This document shows positions 15,301 to 28,511 of a stretch of 64,000 bases of DNA, in pieces. Source of the stretch: Archilochus colubris (taxonomy: Eukaryota > Chordata > Aves > Apodiformes > Trochilidae); assembly GCA_023079485.1 (NCBI GenBank), contig CM041083.1:170606451-170670450 (forward strand), in the 5' to 3' direction. A program made the position numbers and the translations under genes. The stretch's first letter is position 1; each line of letters starts with the position of its first letter. The notes under the pieces were generated by a model, which saw only the letters and a list, made by a program, of their open reading frames with translations, was not told the origin of the DNA and ran no database searches.

Positions 15301-18300
15301 GTCATTCTCTCAAATACAACATGGAGTAAGACCACCACCGGTCTTACAGTAAAACTGTTCAGCTGAGGTAAAGGCCATTAGGAATCTAACATTTGTACAG
15401 CTGTTTGCACTGAGTTGCCCCTAGATCTCCACTCCATGCAAGCACCTTCCCACACCTACCTGCTTCCATCAGAACTCACAGCTTTTGCACTAGAGAATTA
15501 ACCCTGGCAGTGCCTCTTCACAGGCATACCAGTGTGCAGTGTTTGACTGTCATTCTGTATCTGTTGAAATATTAGCACTTGGTTTAGGTTTGGTGCAAGA
15601 AATCAAAAACAGTATCAAGTTATACATAAAAAAAAATACACGTGAAACACAAAGGATCTATTTCTAGCCTAGGTTTGCTACTTTGACAAAATTTTTTTCT
15701 GAACAGGGAAAAAGACAGACATCAAACATTTGTGCCAAAATAGAAACTTACCCCACTGACTGATCTGGGTTGGAGAGTGTTTAACCACACAGTGAATCTC
15801 ACAGGACCCTCTTCATTTGAGTCAAGACTTCATTGACAAAAATAAACGTAATCCAGGGCAGATAAAGAGCTTCCCACATGCTCAACCAAACACGAAAGAC
15901 ACTATGAACCCTCTTGAAAAAACCCCACCATTTGAATCATTACTGAGCAATTCCGTTTACGATTAATATCCACAACACTCATGGTTTATTTTGAAGCAAG
16001 TCAGACAACAACATACACCACAGATATTCTTGATGTGACTCTTTAAGCACGATATGAGTTGCCTGCTCTCTGATTTCTGTGCCAGTGTAAAGGCCAGGGT
16101 TTCCTCAAAGCAGATGTTATATTTAGTAAAATGCTTCCACCTCTGAGTTCCTAAGATCGGCTCTCCTATAAAGGACTAGCAAGGCTCCTTCCCATCCATC
16201 ACGCTTTCTTTTTAAGGCAAGGTTCTAAAATTAGATTGCAGCAAGAACAAAAGAGATTTGCATTAAAGTTCTCAGGTTTCAGCTGTATATTTTATATGCA
16301 AATTATTGCATTTTCTACTTAACGGCTTAGTAGATAAAATTTAAAATATTCCATGTTGCTGTTACTTCTATACACAAAAAAGTTCATACTACAAAGCTAT
16401 CTTACCCCCTTAAATCAAGACAACCTCCATCTTCTAGTTTACTGAAATGTACAGAAAGGAAAGTATAGTGCCTATGGCAAAGCCTGATATAGCCAAGGTA
16501 AAGGAAACTGCAATAGAGATGGCCTAATGAAGTAAAAGTCCTTAATTGTTGGCATGTGTTCAAAATCCATTCCCAAGAGGCCACAGAGTCAAGCATTATA
16601 CTATACAGAATTCCCCTGAGAATGAATCTGTATTTTTTAGGTGTAGTTACCCTTCCAAACAGCTATTTCCCCAAGTTTTAAATGATACTTAATTCACAGT
16701 TTAACATCCACACAACTGAAATCCCCACAAGCATTCTGCATACGAGACCACAGTTTCATAATGTGTAACTGCTTTTGTCCCCTCCTCTTCATTTTTTGCA
16801 TTATATCAGCATTACTTTGTCTATATAATTTTACATGAGAACACCAAGTAATTTTCTTTTTTTATTTCTTAACTATTTTTACTGTAGATTTTAGAATTGT
16901 TTTAAACACAGCTGCCAAATTGATACTTTAAGATGCAACTTACTGTAACAGTCTGCTATTCCTATAGCCCAGGCAGCCTTTTAACATCCTTTCTCAAGTC
17001 ATCAGGAAATTGTCAATAACTAGCCAGGTTCTTTAACTCTATTTTATTAAAAAAAAGCATGCATATATGTATTTAAGTATCCTGTATGACAAAAAAAAAT
17101 TACATACAGTACCTAATAAAATGCATTCTAACAGTTTTTATTTATTTCTGCCTTGTACATTTAAAATATGTAGACAGAAAAAATGTGGTGCAGCAGAAAA
17201 TCCAAAAGCTTAAACAAAATTTTGCTAGTCTGTCATTACCACAATCAAGTAATAGTTTGTTTTCATTCCTACTGCAGTTCATTACAAAAATATGCAATTA
17301 AACATATATTCTTCATCCAACAAAGCTCCATGAAAGATGCTTCCCATCACCAAAGCGGAGACCTAGAGCACTGGGGAGGAAGAGGAGGAGGCCAGGGGGA
17401 AGGGGATACCCCACAACTCCAGGGGAATCACTTCAACACCTATCACAGCAGCATGCACATTGGCAGACTGCTCTTGAGGAACCAGTAGTTTAACCACAAT
17501 AACCTTGGCCTTTAAGAAAATGAATCATTAACTGGACTGTGTACAGGTTCTTGAGCTCCACAGCATCTAGAGCAATGTAGTGTAGCAATACTGAGTAGAG
17601 ACTTTAAAAAAAAAGCATGCAAACTTAAGAGAAATCTTTAATTACAACTTATTGAATGCTAGTAAAAGACATTATTGAGAAAGCCTAAATATTCCAAAAG
17701 GAAAGTGAAGAGATAAAATGTAAATTTTAATATTTTTTTCACTATAAACAACCGCTTCATGTCTTCTTTTCCCACCCATTTCCCAGCACACATTAACACA
17801 ACAAATACTCCTTCCCCCTTCTTTGACTTCAGAGAAAATGGTTATTCTGAACAGTGTCCTAAACACCCATGTTAAAAAAAAAAAAGTTTGTTTAGCAGCT
17901 AGCTACTCTGAAATCACTATCATCTGACTACTCTGTTTTCCATCTATCATAAGTCACATTTAAACTAATACTACAAGTTCATTTGGAGCATTAGTATATA
18001 ATGTAAATAAAGTTAATCTGAGGTAAAAATATGACACTATGGCCAAGGACATCAGTAATCCATCTCCACATAGCTTAGTCATAAAGTACACAATTCAGTG
18101 GAAGGTACCAGAGTTCCTGTGAGAAAGCCAAACTCACACAACCTTAACACTCCACTCCAGAATTGCAGCTAACAATGAACACAGAAAACTGCAAGTTATA
18201 GGAAAAAAGGGCTCATAGCTATCTCCAAAGTTATCTCCAAATTTTATTATTAACTTTGTATAGTGAATTCCTAAAAGTCACTAGAAATTTATTGAGTTTA

Positions 18301-19771
18301 CATGTACAGTTTAAAACTCCATAAACTCACATATTTCTAGTAATTACACTTAAAGTTTGCCAAGATAAGCAACCCAGACTCCCCAAGATTATTGTCCACT
18401 GCATATCGTTCTATCACAGTTCTGCTTGGGTGTTCACAACCTCAACAAAGTCAAAATAACATGACAAACCAAGTACTTCTGCTGCTCTTTCCCTACTAAA
18501 CAACTTCCAAAGCCACTGCTTAGTTTATATCCAGCCTGACACCTCCAAGAACAGAAGTGTCATGAAAGCAATGGAGTAGATGAGCAGGGCCCCATTTCTG
18601 CCTCCCCAAGCACAGGGCAAGGGGTGTCAAGAGGCATCCCAACATTATTCATTATTCATTCATTTTTTTTTCTTCTTCAGGCAGCCAGCAAGCCAGAAGA
18701 CACAAAGCAAAAGGGAAACTGAAGTGAGAAAGGCAGAGGAGAGAGATACAGATACAAGAACTCAAATTACTGGGGGGACAAAAGAAAGAGCAGTAGGAAA
18801 AGGATAAACTACAGTGCCACAGTCAAGGAGACCTCTGACAGAAATCCATGGAAAAATCTACACACAGCCCCTCATTTTTTAACTCCAGTTCTCATAGACT
18901 TCTTATGTTTCTCGAGTAATAAACACACCCACAGAGGGTTACAGACCTGGAAGTCAAATGTTTTAAGCTGGTTTCTACATCCTACACTCCCCCTAAAGCA
19001 GAACCACTGACTTGAGTGAACTCCACTGACTGGAAGGAACACTCCTGCAGCATTCAATTTTCTTCATTTCTGAGGCCATTGGAAGGACTGAAGCCAATGT
19101 TATTTTTAAGTACAATTCATCTTTTCTTTCATGGTTTGATACAAGCCTGTATGATTTTTGTTTGGTTTTTAAACACTGATCAAATGCAGTTTGTTCAAAA
19201 CCACCTTATTTTCCAAGTATTTGAGTCATTCTAACATGGTTACAACCATACAACTGTTTACATTTATTAAAGCAACGACTGCTATGCTTGACAAAACAGC
19301 TGCTAATAATAAAGTTTATCCTTCTAAATAATATGCAAAACTAGCATAACATTTTTTAATTACTTCCATTTTACTTCTTTAGTAAATGATTGGCATCACT
19401 GTGCAAAAACGTTAGAAGGCATCACTGGCACTGAACCCTGAAACCAAAGCTTTTCAGAGGCCTACACTAAACAAATAAAAAGCCTCACAATTTACACTGG
19501 AAATAAATAAGACTATTGAATTTTAAACAATAGCAGGGGATTCAAAGAAAGACAAGTTTTAGTCTTCAAAACTTCTAACCAATACACATACTTATCCCTC
19601 ATGTATTTCAAAGAGCTTGAGGAGCTGAATTTACAGCTTGAAATTTCTATGCAATTTTAATCGGAAAATTGTACATGTACTTTTTTTGGATCATCAGTGG
19701 ACACATTAGAACTTACTAGAGCTGGCAATCAGGCATTTAGAACAAATTAAGCCATGTAAAGTATATTTTGT
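9333..19771. other. Intronic, no gene or transposon recognised
   Basis: The sequence is AT-rich with poly-A/poly-T runs (for example a T run at about 10398-10412) and a purine-rich patch of GGA/GGGG units at about 17372-17406. Frames present are short and unlike known proteins. I see no exon of TSC22D1 or of another gene. Confidence 0.6.
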
Positions 19772-20614
19772 AGAATCATCAAATTTTCAGGGTTGGAAGG
19801 GACCTTTAAGATCATCCAGTTCCAACCCCACTGCCATGGGCAGGGACACCTCCCACTAGATCAGGTTGCTCAGAGCCCTCTCCAGCCTGGCTTTAACTTC
19901 CAGGGATGGGGCTTCCACCACCTCTCTGGGCAACCTGTGCCAGTGTCTCAGCACCCTCATGGTGAAGAACTTCTTCCTAACTTCCAATCTAAATCTCCCC
20001 TCCTCTAGTTTGAATCCATTCCCCCCAGTCCTATCACTACCTGACTTCCTCAAAAGTCCCTCCCCAGCTTTCCTGTAGCCCCCTTCAGATACTGGAAGGC
20101 TACAATAAGGTCTCCTCAGAGCCTTCTCCTCTCCAGACTGAATAACCCCAACTCTCTCAGTCTGTCCTCACAGCAGAGCTGCTCCAGCCCTCGGAGCATC
20201 CTCATGGCCCTTCTCTGGACACACTCCAGCACATCCATGTCTTTCTTGTAACAGAGGCTCCAGAACTGGATGCAGTACTCCAGGTGGGGTTTCATGAGAG
20301 CAGAGCAGAGGGGGAGAATCACCTCCCTGACCTGCTGGCCACACTTCTCTTGATGCAGCCAAGGATCCAGTTGGCTTTCTGGGCTGCAAGTGTACACTGA
20401 TGGCTCATGTTGAACCTCTCACCCACCAGCACCCCAAGTCCTTTTCCTCAGGGCTGCTCTCAAGCCAGTCACTGCCCAGCCTGTATCAGTGCTTGGGATT
20501 GCCTTGACCCAGATGCAGGACATTACACTTGGTTTTGTGAGGCTGGCATGGGCTCACCTCTCCAGCCTGTCAAGATTCCTCTGGATGGCATCCCTTCCCT
20601 CCAGTGTGTCAGCC
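19772..20614 (-). mobile_element. CR1 LINE, 5'-truncated copy (3' end of ORF2 and 3' UTR)
   Basis: Read on the minus strand this encodes the C-terminal part of a CR1 reverse transcriptase polyprotein: [27 protein letters not shown], then [14 protein letters not shown], then VRKKFFTMRVLRHWHRLPREVVEAPSLEV. Frames are broken between these blocks. It ends with the CR1 3' UTR, including GGTTGGAACTGGATGATCTT and ATGATTCTA at 19772. About 840 bases are kept, the usual 5' truncation. The copy is inactive. Confidence 0.95.
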
Positions 20615-22368
20615 ACAGACAGAAATGTTTTTCCTCACACTCTGAATTCCCTGTACTGGACAAGAACATTGGCCCCCAGTTTTTAAGCACCCAACATTTT
20701 AGAAATCCCTCCCTCTTTAACCAACCAAAGCACAGATGTCTCAGAAATGTTCTCCAACTGCTAATGCTTTTCAGAGTCCAGTTTGAAGTATCCTTGGCTC
20801 AGTTTCAGGAACATTTTTCCTTTGAGACCACCAATATAAGAGTGTTTTAGAGAAACATGAAGTGAGACTACTCTTTGCTAGAATAAATAACAATCAAGAG
20901 ACAGCATGAAATAAAAAAAAAATCAACTACAACCAAAGAGCTTTTATTAGAACATGAACCTGCAATAAAGATGAGTCAAAAGTACAAGCAAACTACACTG
21001 GGAAAAAAAAAAGCATCTTCCTTAGCCTCTGGGACTAGGGAGGAACAAATACCCTTCATTATATATAATCTTATTTTCAGTTTATTTAACACAAGCCAAA
21101 GTTAAAATACTTCCAGAGAAGCAAAACCACCATTATGAACCATTTATGAAAGGTAGTGCATACTCTCTTAGAAAGAATTCAACATAAAAAAAAGCATAGC
21201 TGATAGGCTAGTTGAAAAGAAGAATTTGGGAATTCTCAAATTAAGACTGCAGACCCCAGTTCCTATGCTGTGCACTCTAAAAAAGCACCTGCCTCCAGTG
21301 TTCAGTTAATTTACAACCTCAGAAAAAAATTCAGAGTCTGATTTGGCAGGTAATTAAACACAAGAGGCTACAATCACTGGTTTGTTTCTCATGCTGACTA
21401 TTTCCTAGACTTGCTTTCATTTTTATAAAGGTAAACTGAGGATTACAGAAGGTCATGAAAAAGGTAGTGATGGGGCCTAAAGACAGGATGTTTGAAGAGG
21501 GACATGGAGTTGCTGATTCCTCCATTTTTGTTTTGCCCTGAGTTACCTACCAAAGCCATTTAGCAATTAAACAAACAGGAAAAAATATAGTTTGAATAAA
21601 TTTGAACAAGGATCCAAAAACATATTCCGTTTTTTTGGCTCCAGTACACCCGCTCTGGTCTGCTCACTGGCCAAAGTAAAACCACAAAAAACTCAAACAA
21701 GTCCTGAATTACTAGCATGAAGAAAACCTGAGCATGTCATTTTCACTCCATCATGCACTTAAGCCACATTCTCTACCAGTTCAGAGGACACAAAATGAGG
21801 AAAAGAAAGTGATGAACAGAAACTTTCCAGTGCTTGAATATCTGGAAACAATTGGTCAAAAATACCTGGCTGGGTCTTAGTGATCTCTTGTGATTTCCCA
21901 AGATGCATGGAGGAATTCCAAGGGATATTGGACTCTCCATCTATACCTATGTAGCTGCTGCTCCCTCTGGAAGCAGAGCCTGCAGGGGTTGAGAGCTGTT
22001 TAGAAGCTTGCAGGCTGCTGGTCAAAGCAAGAGGGTACCAGGGTTGGCAAGCAGACAACAGCAGATCAGAAGGTTCTCCTGCAATACTGTCAAACTTTTT
22101 ATAGACTTCTTTGCTTCAAGTTTCTGTTCTCCTCTACAAGTGCCAATGAAAAGGAATTCAGAACCCAAGAACAAAACCTTGCTTTAGAGGTCTCCTCAAA
22201 AATGCACACAAGCAAATGAAAAAATCTCTCAGTCCCAAAGGGCTGAATTCGAGTCACCTTTGCTGACTGCCTTGTGGATTCCAAGGCTGAAGGAGTCAGG
22301 AAGGGGGATGTGATATGTTAAAAGTTGGAAACAGGCAAATAAAAAAAAATGAAAATAAAAGGTGAAAC
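20615..22368. other. Intronic, no gene recognised
   Basis: After the CR1 copy, sequence returns to AT-rich intron. Short frames at 20407-20850 partly overlap the CR1 and are antisense artefacts. Nothing else is recognised. Confidence 0.6.
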
Positions 22369-22513
22369 TGTATTTCTTAGTTTACAACTACTTGCTTTGA
22401 AACAGAAGAGCCAAGAGGCAGCTACAGAAGATATGCAAACTTTCTTTTATCTGTATGTCTTAAGCTGGGAAACACCAAAAGACATGAAAAATAAAGTGTG
22501 AACAGAAACAGAA
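22369..22513. repeat. 145-bp dispersed repeat, copy 1
   Basis: The segment starting TGTATTTCTTAG and ending GAACAGAAACAGAA matches 24260-24404 with about nine mismatches and no gap (about 94 percent identity). Flanks are unrelated on both sides, so the boundaries are sharp. It is not CR1. Confidence 0.9.
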
Positions 22514-23332
22514 ACAGGCAGGCATTGATTATAGATCATAGAAGAAACATTAAGTCTCTAGAAATTCCACTCTACAGAACATGAGATGTTCTCTCAAGCT
22601 TCACTAGAGGAAATTAATTAAAATCAAATATTCATCATAGTAACACTTGAGATCTAAAAATGTACACAAATTCTATAGCTTGCTAAAATGTGCTAATTTT
22701 AAGTGAAACTGAATCATATAAATTCTTAGAATAAACTAAGTATAGACAACAAATGGTGCCAGAACTGTGGGCTTAACAGATATAAAATATTAAGGTGAAT
22801 TTGCCACATGTCCTTTTCTTTCCCCTTACTGAGGTACCTCATCTGAATATTTCAAATAAAGCAAACTAACAGGCTGGGGAGGAAGGCAAAGGTACAGACA
22901 GAAGAGAAAGGGACCTTAGGAAGGAAACAAGCTGTTTTTAAAAAATAAGCATTTGATTTACAGCAGTATCTACATCAAGTTTCTTGAAAAATGAGGAAAA
23001 AACCATCAAAATGCAGCTGTGTGTCCAGAGTAAGTTGAAGGTGTTATAGAGAAACAAGAATTAACTGCATGCTTAAGAGGGCTAACATAAGTCAGGCTTG
23101 CAGTCTACACATGAACATAAAGGTTTTTGATTTCCATTTTGTGGTGGAGGTACAAAGTTATCTGTTTTAGTGAAGTACCAATTTCAGGTCCCATTTTACC
23201 ATCACAGGTCTCAATTTTTATATTAATTTCTTATTTTTAAAAAATTGATTCACCAAACAACAAATGATGCTTCCTTGCAGCAGAAGTAACAGTTTAAAAG
23301 TGGAATTTATAAAAGCACATTGAACTTCTCCC

Positions 23333-23420
23333 AGGATCACAGAGAGCTGAGGCTGGCAGGTTATCTCTGGAGACCACCTAGTCCAACCCTGCAGCTCAAA
23401 GTAGTGTCATCCAGCAGAAC
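23333..23420 (-). mobile_element. CR1 3' end fragment
   Basis: Antisense to the plus strand: ATCACAGAGAGCTGAGGCTGG, then CTGGAGACCACCTAGTCCAACCC, which resembles the CR1 3' UTR (GGGTTGGACTAGATGATCTCC-type). Only about 90 bases are recognisable and it is diverged. Confidence 0.7.
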
Positions 23421-23764
23421 GGAGTAACAAGCTACAAAAGGTATAGTAAGATGTTCCAGTGTACCAAGTTCTGAGACTCAGAAGCAAAGCAGGGCTAGCA
23501 GCTGACAGACCATCTTCCCTTCTTCCCATATATTTTTAAGAGATAGGTAGCAATGTTACTTGTACTTCATTATGGGAACAGAAGCTGCCTTTGGAACTGT
23601 ATACTAGTTTTTGGAAAAGCAGGCATTTTCTTTACAGGAACTATAGCACATTTGGTGATGCACAACATGCTACAAAGCCATTAAGTAACTATATTTAACA
23701 TATTCTAACATATTATCAAATGAGTAAACTTTGTGTACATGTCACAATTTGATACTTTCCAATT

Positions 23765-24047
23765 TAGAGGAAGCCTTTCTCTATTTAACAAGACAAGAGG
23801 GCATGGTCTTAAGTTGTGCCAGGGGAAGTTTAGGTTAGATATTAGAAAGAATTTCTTTACGGAGAGAGTGATCAAGCATTGGAATGGGCTGCCCAGGGAA
23901 GTAGTGGATTCTCCATCCCTGGAGACATTTAAAAAGAGACTGGATGTGGCACTCAGTGCCATGGTCTAGCAACTGCAACAGTGGTTCAAGGGTTGGACTC
24001 GATGATCTCTGAGGTCCCTTCTAACCCAGCCAATTCTATGATTCTAT
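23765..24047 (+). mobile_element. CR1 LINE 3' end, sense on the plus strand
   Basis: The plus strand encodes the last 50-60 residues of CR1 ORF2 ([40 protein letters not shown], ending ALSAMV at 23966). The CR1 3' UTR follows (GGGTTGGACTCGATGATCTC) and ends in CAATTCTATGATTCTAT. It is strongly 5'-truncated and lies between the two copies of the 145-bp repeat. Confidence 0.95.
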
Positions 24048-24259
24048 TTGTAAGGAATCTCAAGCAATACATCACACCTCTACTGATGAGAATTGTCTAC
24101 TATTGATTTGAAACTAAAAATCTATATGCAGCAAAACTAAAGCATCACATAGAAAGCTTTCATCTTAAAGGTTTAGTTCAAGAGTGAAGGTCTCCTCACT
24201 CTTCATTTAGTGAAGATGGCAAATTCTTCCCCAGTTAATACACACCTGAATGCAGTAAA

Positions 24260-24404
24260 TGTATTTCTTAGTTTATAACTACTTGCTTTGAAACTGAAGA
24301 GCCAAGAGACAGCTACAGAAAATATGCAAATTTCCTTTTATCTGCATGTTTTAACCTGGGAAACACCAAAAGACATGAAAAATAAAGTGTGAACAGAAAC
24401 AGAA
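24260..24404. repeat. 145-bp dispersed repeat, copy 2
   Basis: Same orientation as copy 1, with start points about 1.9 kb apart. The mismatches are mostly transitions, as expected for old duplicated sequence. Sequence beyond 24404 (GCTTCAAAGAGCC) differs from that after copy 1. Confidence 0.9.
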
Positions 24405-25269
24405 GCTTCAAAGAGCCAGTTCCAAAAAGAGCAAAGATAGTGAGTAATATTCAGGAACATTATTCTGTACTGAATTCAAGAGATTTTCATCAAGATGCTT
24501 TGGGATACATTGTGTCTGAAGAGAGCACATGCCAAGACTACCAAATAAACCAAAAGAGCAATAAAGCAAATAATGTAAATGCTCTTGGAGCATGAATATT
24601 ACCTAGAGTATTCTTGGTTGGGGGTTCTGGTTGGCTGGGTTTTGTTGTTGATTTTTAAGTGTTGAGTTGAAGGAACTCAAATCCATAAGCAAAATTAAGG
24701 AGAGATCATTGCTCCTTCATAGGTGCCAGGTGAGCACTTGAGACCCTTTAGAGACAGTGATTTATTTAAATTAGGTAAAAGACTGAAATTTTCATGGGTA
24801 TTTCATAATATTTTTCTATAATATGTATTATAAAATAAGGCTTAAAGCATCAAATAGTTAGTATTTTTCAAATCTGTTATGTCTATTGTAGTTTTTATGA
24901 ACTAACAGCCACATTAATGATGAAGAAAACACTACACTGCAACACAGTGGGAGAGGTGTAACACAACTCATGACCAACCCTACTGTCTTCAATAAAAACT
25001 CTAAGTCCATGGATGTTTGCAGTTAAAGATACATTATTAAAAACCTTAAGGATCAAAAAAATTTCAAAAAGCACTCAAACAAAAGTCTAAGTTGTAGAAA
25101 AAAAATCAAAATCCTTAAGGAGAAGATATCCACCAGATGCCTATTTTGGGGGGTTCATTGGCCCAGGAGGTAGATGGGAATTTCAAGGAATTAAAATAAT
25201 CAACTCTATCAAATCATGTCAATTCACACTTCCCATCCTCTTGCTAGTGTTCCCCTAAAGTCATTCAGA

Positions 25270-25345
25270 TTAAAAACAAAAAAACCAAAGGAAAAAAAAA
25301 AAAAAAAAAAACCACCAAAAAAAACCCCACCCACACAAATAAGCC
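25270..25345. repeat. Poly-A run with AACC-type interruptions
   Basis: About 20 uninterrupted A are flanked by AAACAAAAAAACC and CCACCAAAAAAAACCCC. It could be a decayed poly-A tail of an old insertion, but no body element is recognisable upstream. Confidence 0.7.
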
Positions 25346-26659
25346 ATTGAAGTACAAAATCTCAATGAATTTTCAGACAGCTGAGTAAATTCCAACAGAA
25401 AATTCTTCCCTGGCTACATCACTCTTTCCTCCAGGGAAAAATGGGTCCCAAATATCTAGAAATAATAAGCATTTGTCAAAGGCTTTCAAATTAATCCTGC
25501 CTAGTTACTGCACAAAAATAACTATCACATCATAAATGCCAAATATCTTAAGAATCCATTTCCTAGATCTATGCAGGATTCCAAAAAAGATCAAGTATCA
25601 AGAAGGAAAATACTTGTTTGTCCATCTCCCTTCACAGCTGGGACTTTGATGCATTAAGCCTCAGGTGTTGGGATTTTTTGTTAAATATTAAATAGGCTTT
25701 TTACTACTAAGCTAATTATTTGAACTGCTTATATTAACCTTTAGAGAGCAAACTATTAGAACAAACAAAAGAATTTAACAGCTTGTTTTCATTCTGGAAT
25801 GCTATGTAAGGGTCTTTTGTATGGCAAATGAAAAGCTTAAATAACAGCAGGGGATCCAATCATTAAAACAGGAAAAAAAAGCTGTATACAAGTACCTGAA
25901 TCAGGTCCCATGGTCCTTTGAACAGTTCCTATTTTCTATATGAATTTCAAACAATGCAAAAATATTTGCATTTCAGTCTCATTCCAATGAGTAATCCAAT
26001 TACTAATAAATAAAATCATTGAAATTCTACTGTTCTTTTCCATCTGGTATGTCCTAAAGCCTCTGCACTTCAACAGTTTGTGTATTAAAACCAGCCAAAC
26101 TAACAAGAGTAACAAGTTTTTCAGTAGAGATCTACTTAACTCAAAAGTGTTTCTATTCCCTTTTTGCATTTTTAAGGGTGCTGACATCAGTAGTCACTGA
26201 TTCCAAAGCAATTTATGCAGTACTAGTTACACAAGGAGCTATTCTGGCTTCCCTATTTTTTTTTCTGCTGATCTTTGTCTTCCCTTTAACTCAACTTACA
26301 CAATTTCTTTACTTTTTATTTTACTTCACTTCAGTACATTTCAGTACACTGTTTAAAATGTATTTAAGTAAATTAACCAAACTGATGTATCTAAATCCTG
26401 GGCAATACTGGAAACTCTGAAATCCATTTCATCATTTCCTTCCATTAGTCTCAGCCCCCTTGGCTCTTTCAGAGCAGCTTGGGCCTCAGTAGGTTTGAAC
26501 TGTTCCTGGTTTATGTGGGAAACAGCACATAAAGCTATAATTCTTACATCTGTATTCTTTAAAAATGTTTCCACAGTTCCAGAAATATGGAAAATAAAAA
26601 GACAAGATGAAAGCTGTGAGGTCAGCAAACAATCTCTCATCACTGGTGGTGGGCACCCA

Positions 26660-26683
26660 TATATATATATATATAATATATAC
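26660..26683. repeat. (AT)n microsatellite
   Basis: About twelve AT units with one phase break, followed by ATATACACAG. Confidence 0.9.
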
Positions 26684-28426
26684 ACAGATGCACTTAAAGT
26701 TACTAAGTACAGAAGCTTAAAATGAAGGGCTGAACCAACACATAATATTAGAGTAATAGCTGGAGGAAGAGGATATATTTACAGTCACTAGACCTGGTTT
26801 TACCTTTGTACCTGCACCTCCTCACCCACCAGTCCTTACAAACATTTCCAACCAGATTTCTTTCTGAAGAACATAACAGCAGTTACTTCCTCTGGGGTAT
26901 TTTATTCCACTTGCAACAACTCTGTACCTGTTTCCTGAGAAGTTTAAGTTCTCCAAAACTACGTGAACAATTAATTCATTACCTGAGTGTTCCCATAACC
27001 ACAGCATTTTGCAGTATCACCTAGACAACAATATTATGCAAATTTCAAACACAAGGAAGAAACAAATTTCCTTAACAGTACTTCAAGTGTAAACAGAACA
27101 CTTGGCTAATCCTACTCTAGTCAGTGTCAAACAGCACTTCCTAATCTCATATTCAGATGCTTCCTTGAGGCAGGTAGTCTGGAAGAATTTACTACATAAA
27201 TTATAGGCAGAAAAATGGAATAAGTGTGAGAAAACATGCCAAGACACTAACACTAAACAACACTGTGTTTGCAAACTTGTCTTACACATCAGTTATATGC
27301 CATGCATTGACTTGGAAATCTATTACCTTGGTTTTTCAATTTTTTATTTTAAGCCAAACATAGCATTTCCCTCCAATAATACCTGGTGTTGCAGCCAACA
27401 GGAAATATTTGAGATAGTTTATATTTGGCATCTAGAAAACATTAAGGCAATTTACAGGCTACAGTAACTGTGACTAATTACAAAAAACAAACCAAAAAAC
27501 AAAACAACACACCAAACACATTTTGCCAAACTTATATTTAAAACAGGATCAACAGGCTTCCTGCATTTCTAAAGTTATTTTACTTCTAACTTGCAAAATT
27601 GCATTTGTGTCTAATTCACATCACACTCAACTTTAAAATCTAACCAAACATCTTCTCCAAACACCATATACAAGCCCTACAAAGCCTACAGACTCCTCCA
27701 GCTTCTGCAGCAGGATTTCTGGAACAGGTGCTGTAGATCAAATGCAATACCAATACTTAGCCAAAAGCCACATGATTAAGAAGACGGGCAGCTACAGTAC
27801 CTGAGGTTTGTCTTAACCCATGTTTTGATTTAGAGTCCTTCCCCACAATGGTAACTTTTCGGGGCTCGTGTTCAGGTCTTGTCCAAGCACAAGCTCCTTA
27901 AGCAAAACATTTTAATTTCCACTGACTGGACAAGAAAAAGACATTCCACTCTGTGTAACTATTCTGTTGTTGGTTGGATTGAAACAAATACCAGACAATG
28001 AGAAGATTGCTATTTTCAATATATTACAAACTACGAGTTCTAAATAAAGTCAGGGGGGCAGAAAAAAAAAAAAAAAAACAAACAAAACCTAAGTAGATTA
28101 CTTGTCTCCTTTAGGGTTTAGCGACCTCTGACGTGCCTGCTGATCTGCAGAACATCTCATGTGCCAGCAACTCCAGAAATCTGGAAGTCCTGAAAAACTT
28201 GCTTCAGAATTTATTACCATAATAGAAGCATAAAGTCTAATTCTTCCTCAATGTTAATTATTTACAGCATTTGAAAAGGCAGCACTGTGATGTGGGAGTG
28301 TTTTGAAAACGTTATGCCAGCTCTCACCAACCCTGGTAACACACTTTAAAATGCCTTTTATTACCCTGGTTGCAAATTTGACCACACAGGCATAAACTGA
28401 GCTGAATTGTCCTGCTCTGATTTTCT

Positions 28427-28511
28427 TTTCTTGTTGTTGGGTTGATTTGTTGGGTTTTGGGGGTTTCTTTTGGTTAGTTGCTTAGTTTTGGGGTTTTTGT
28501 TTTCTTTTTTT
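28427..28511. repeat. G/T-rich low-complexity tract
   Basis: Runs of T (2-7) alternate with G runs (2-5) with almost no A or C. The reverse complement matches the A/C-rich tracts elsewhere in the window. Confidence 0.75.

Larger units (their letters stand above)
24405..28426. other. Intronic, no gene; low-complexity tracts
   Basis: Contains a G/T-rich tract at about 24610-24655, a poly-A/AACC tract at about 25270-25345, an (AT)n microsatellite at 26660-26683 and a poly-A run at about 28062-28079. No protein gene or structural RNA is recognised. Confidence 0.65.

Noticed and set aside
20407..20850. 147-codon plus-strand frame
   Set aside because: Mostly antisense to the CR1 3' end and then unrelated sequence; not a gene.
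22369..24404. Paired 145-bp repeats as long terminal repeats of a retrovirus-like element
   Set aside because: No gag/pol-like frame, primer binding site or polypurine tract is visible between them, and the ends lack a clear TG...CA pair with target duplications.
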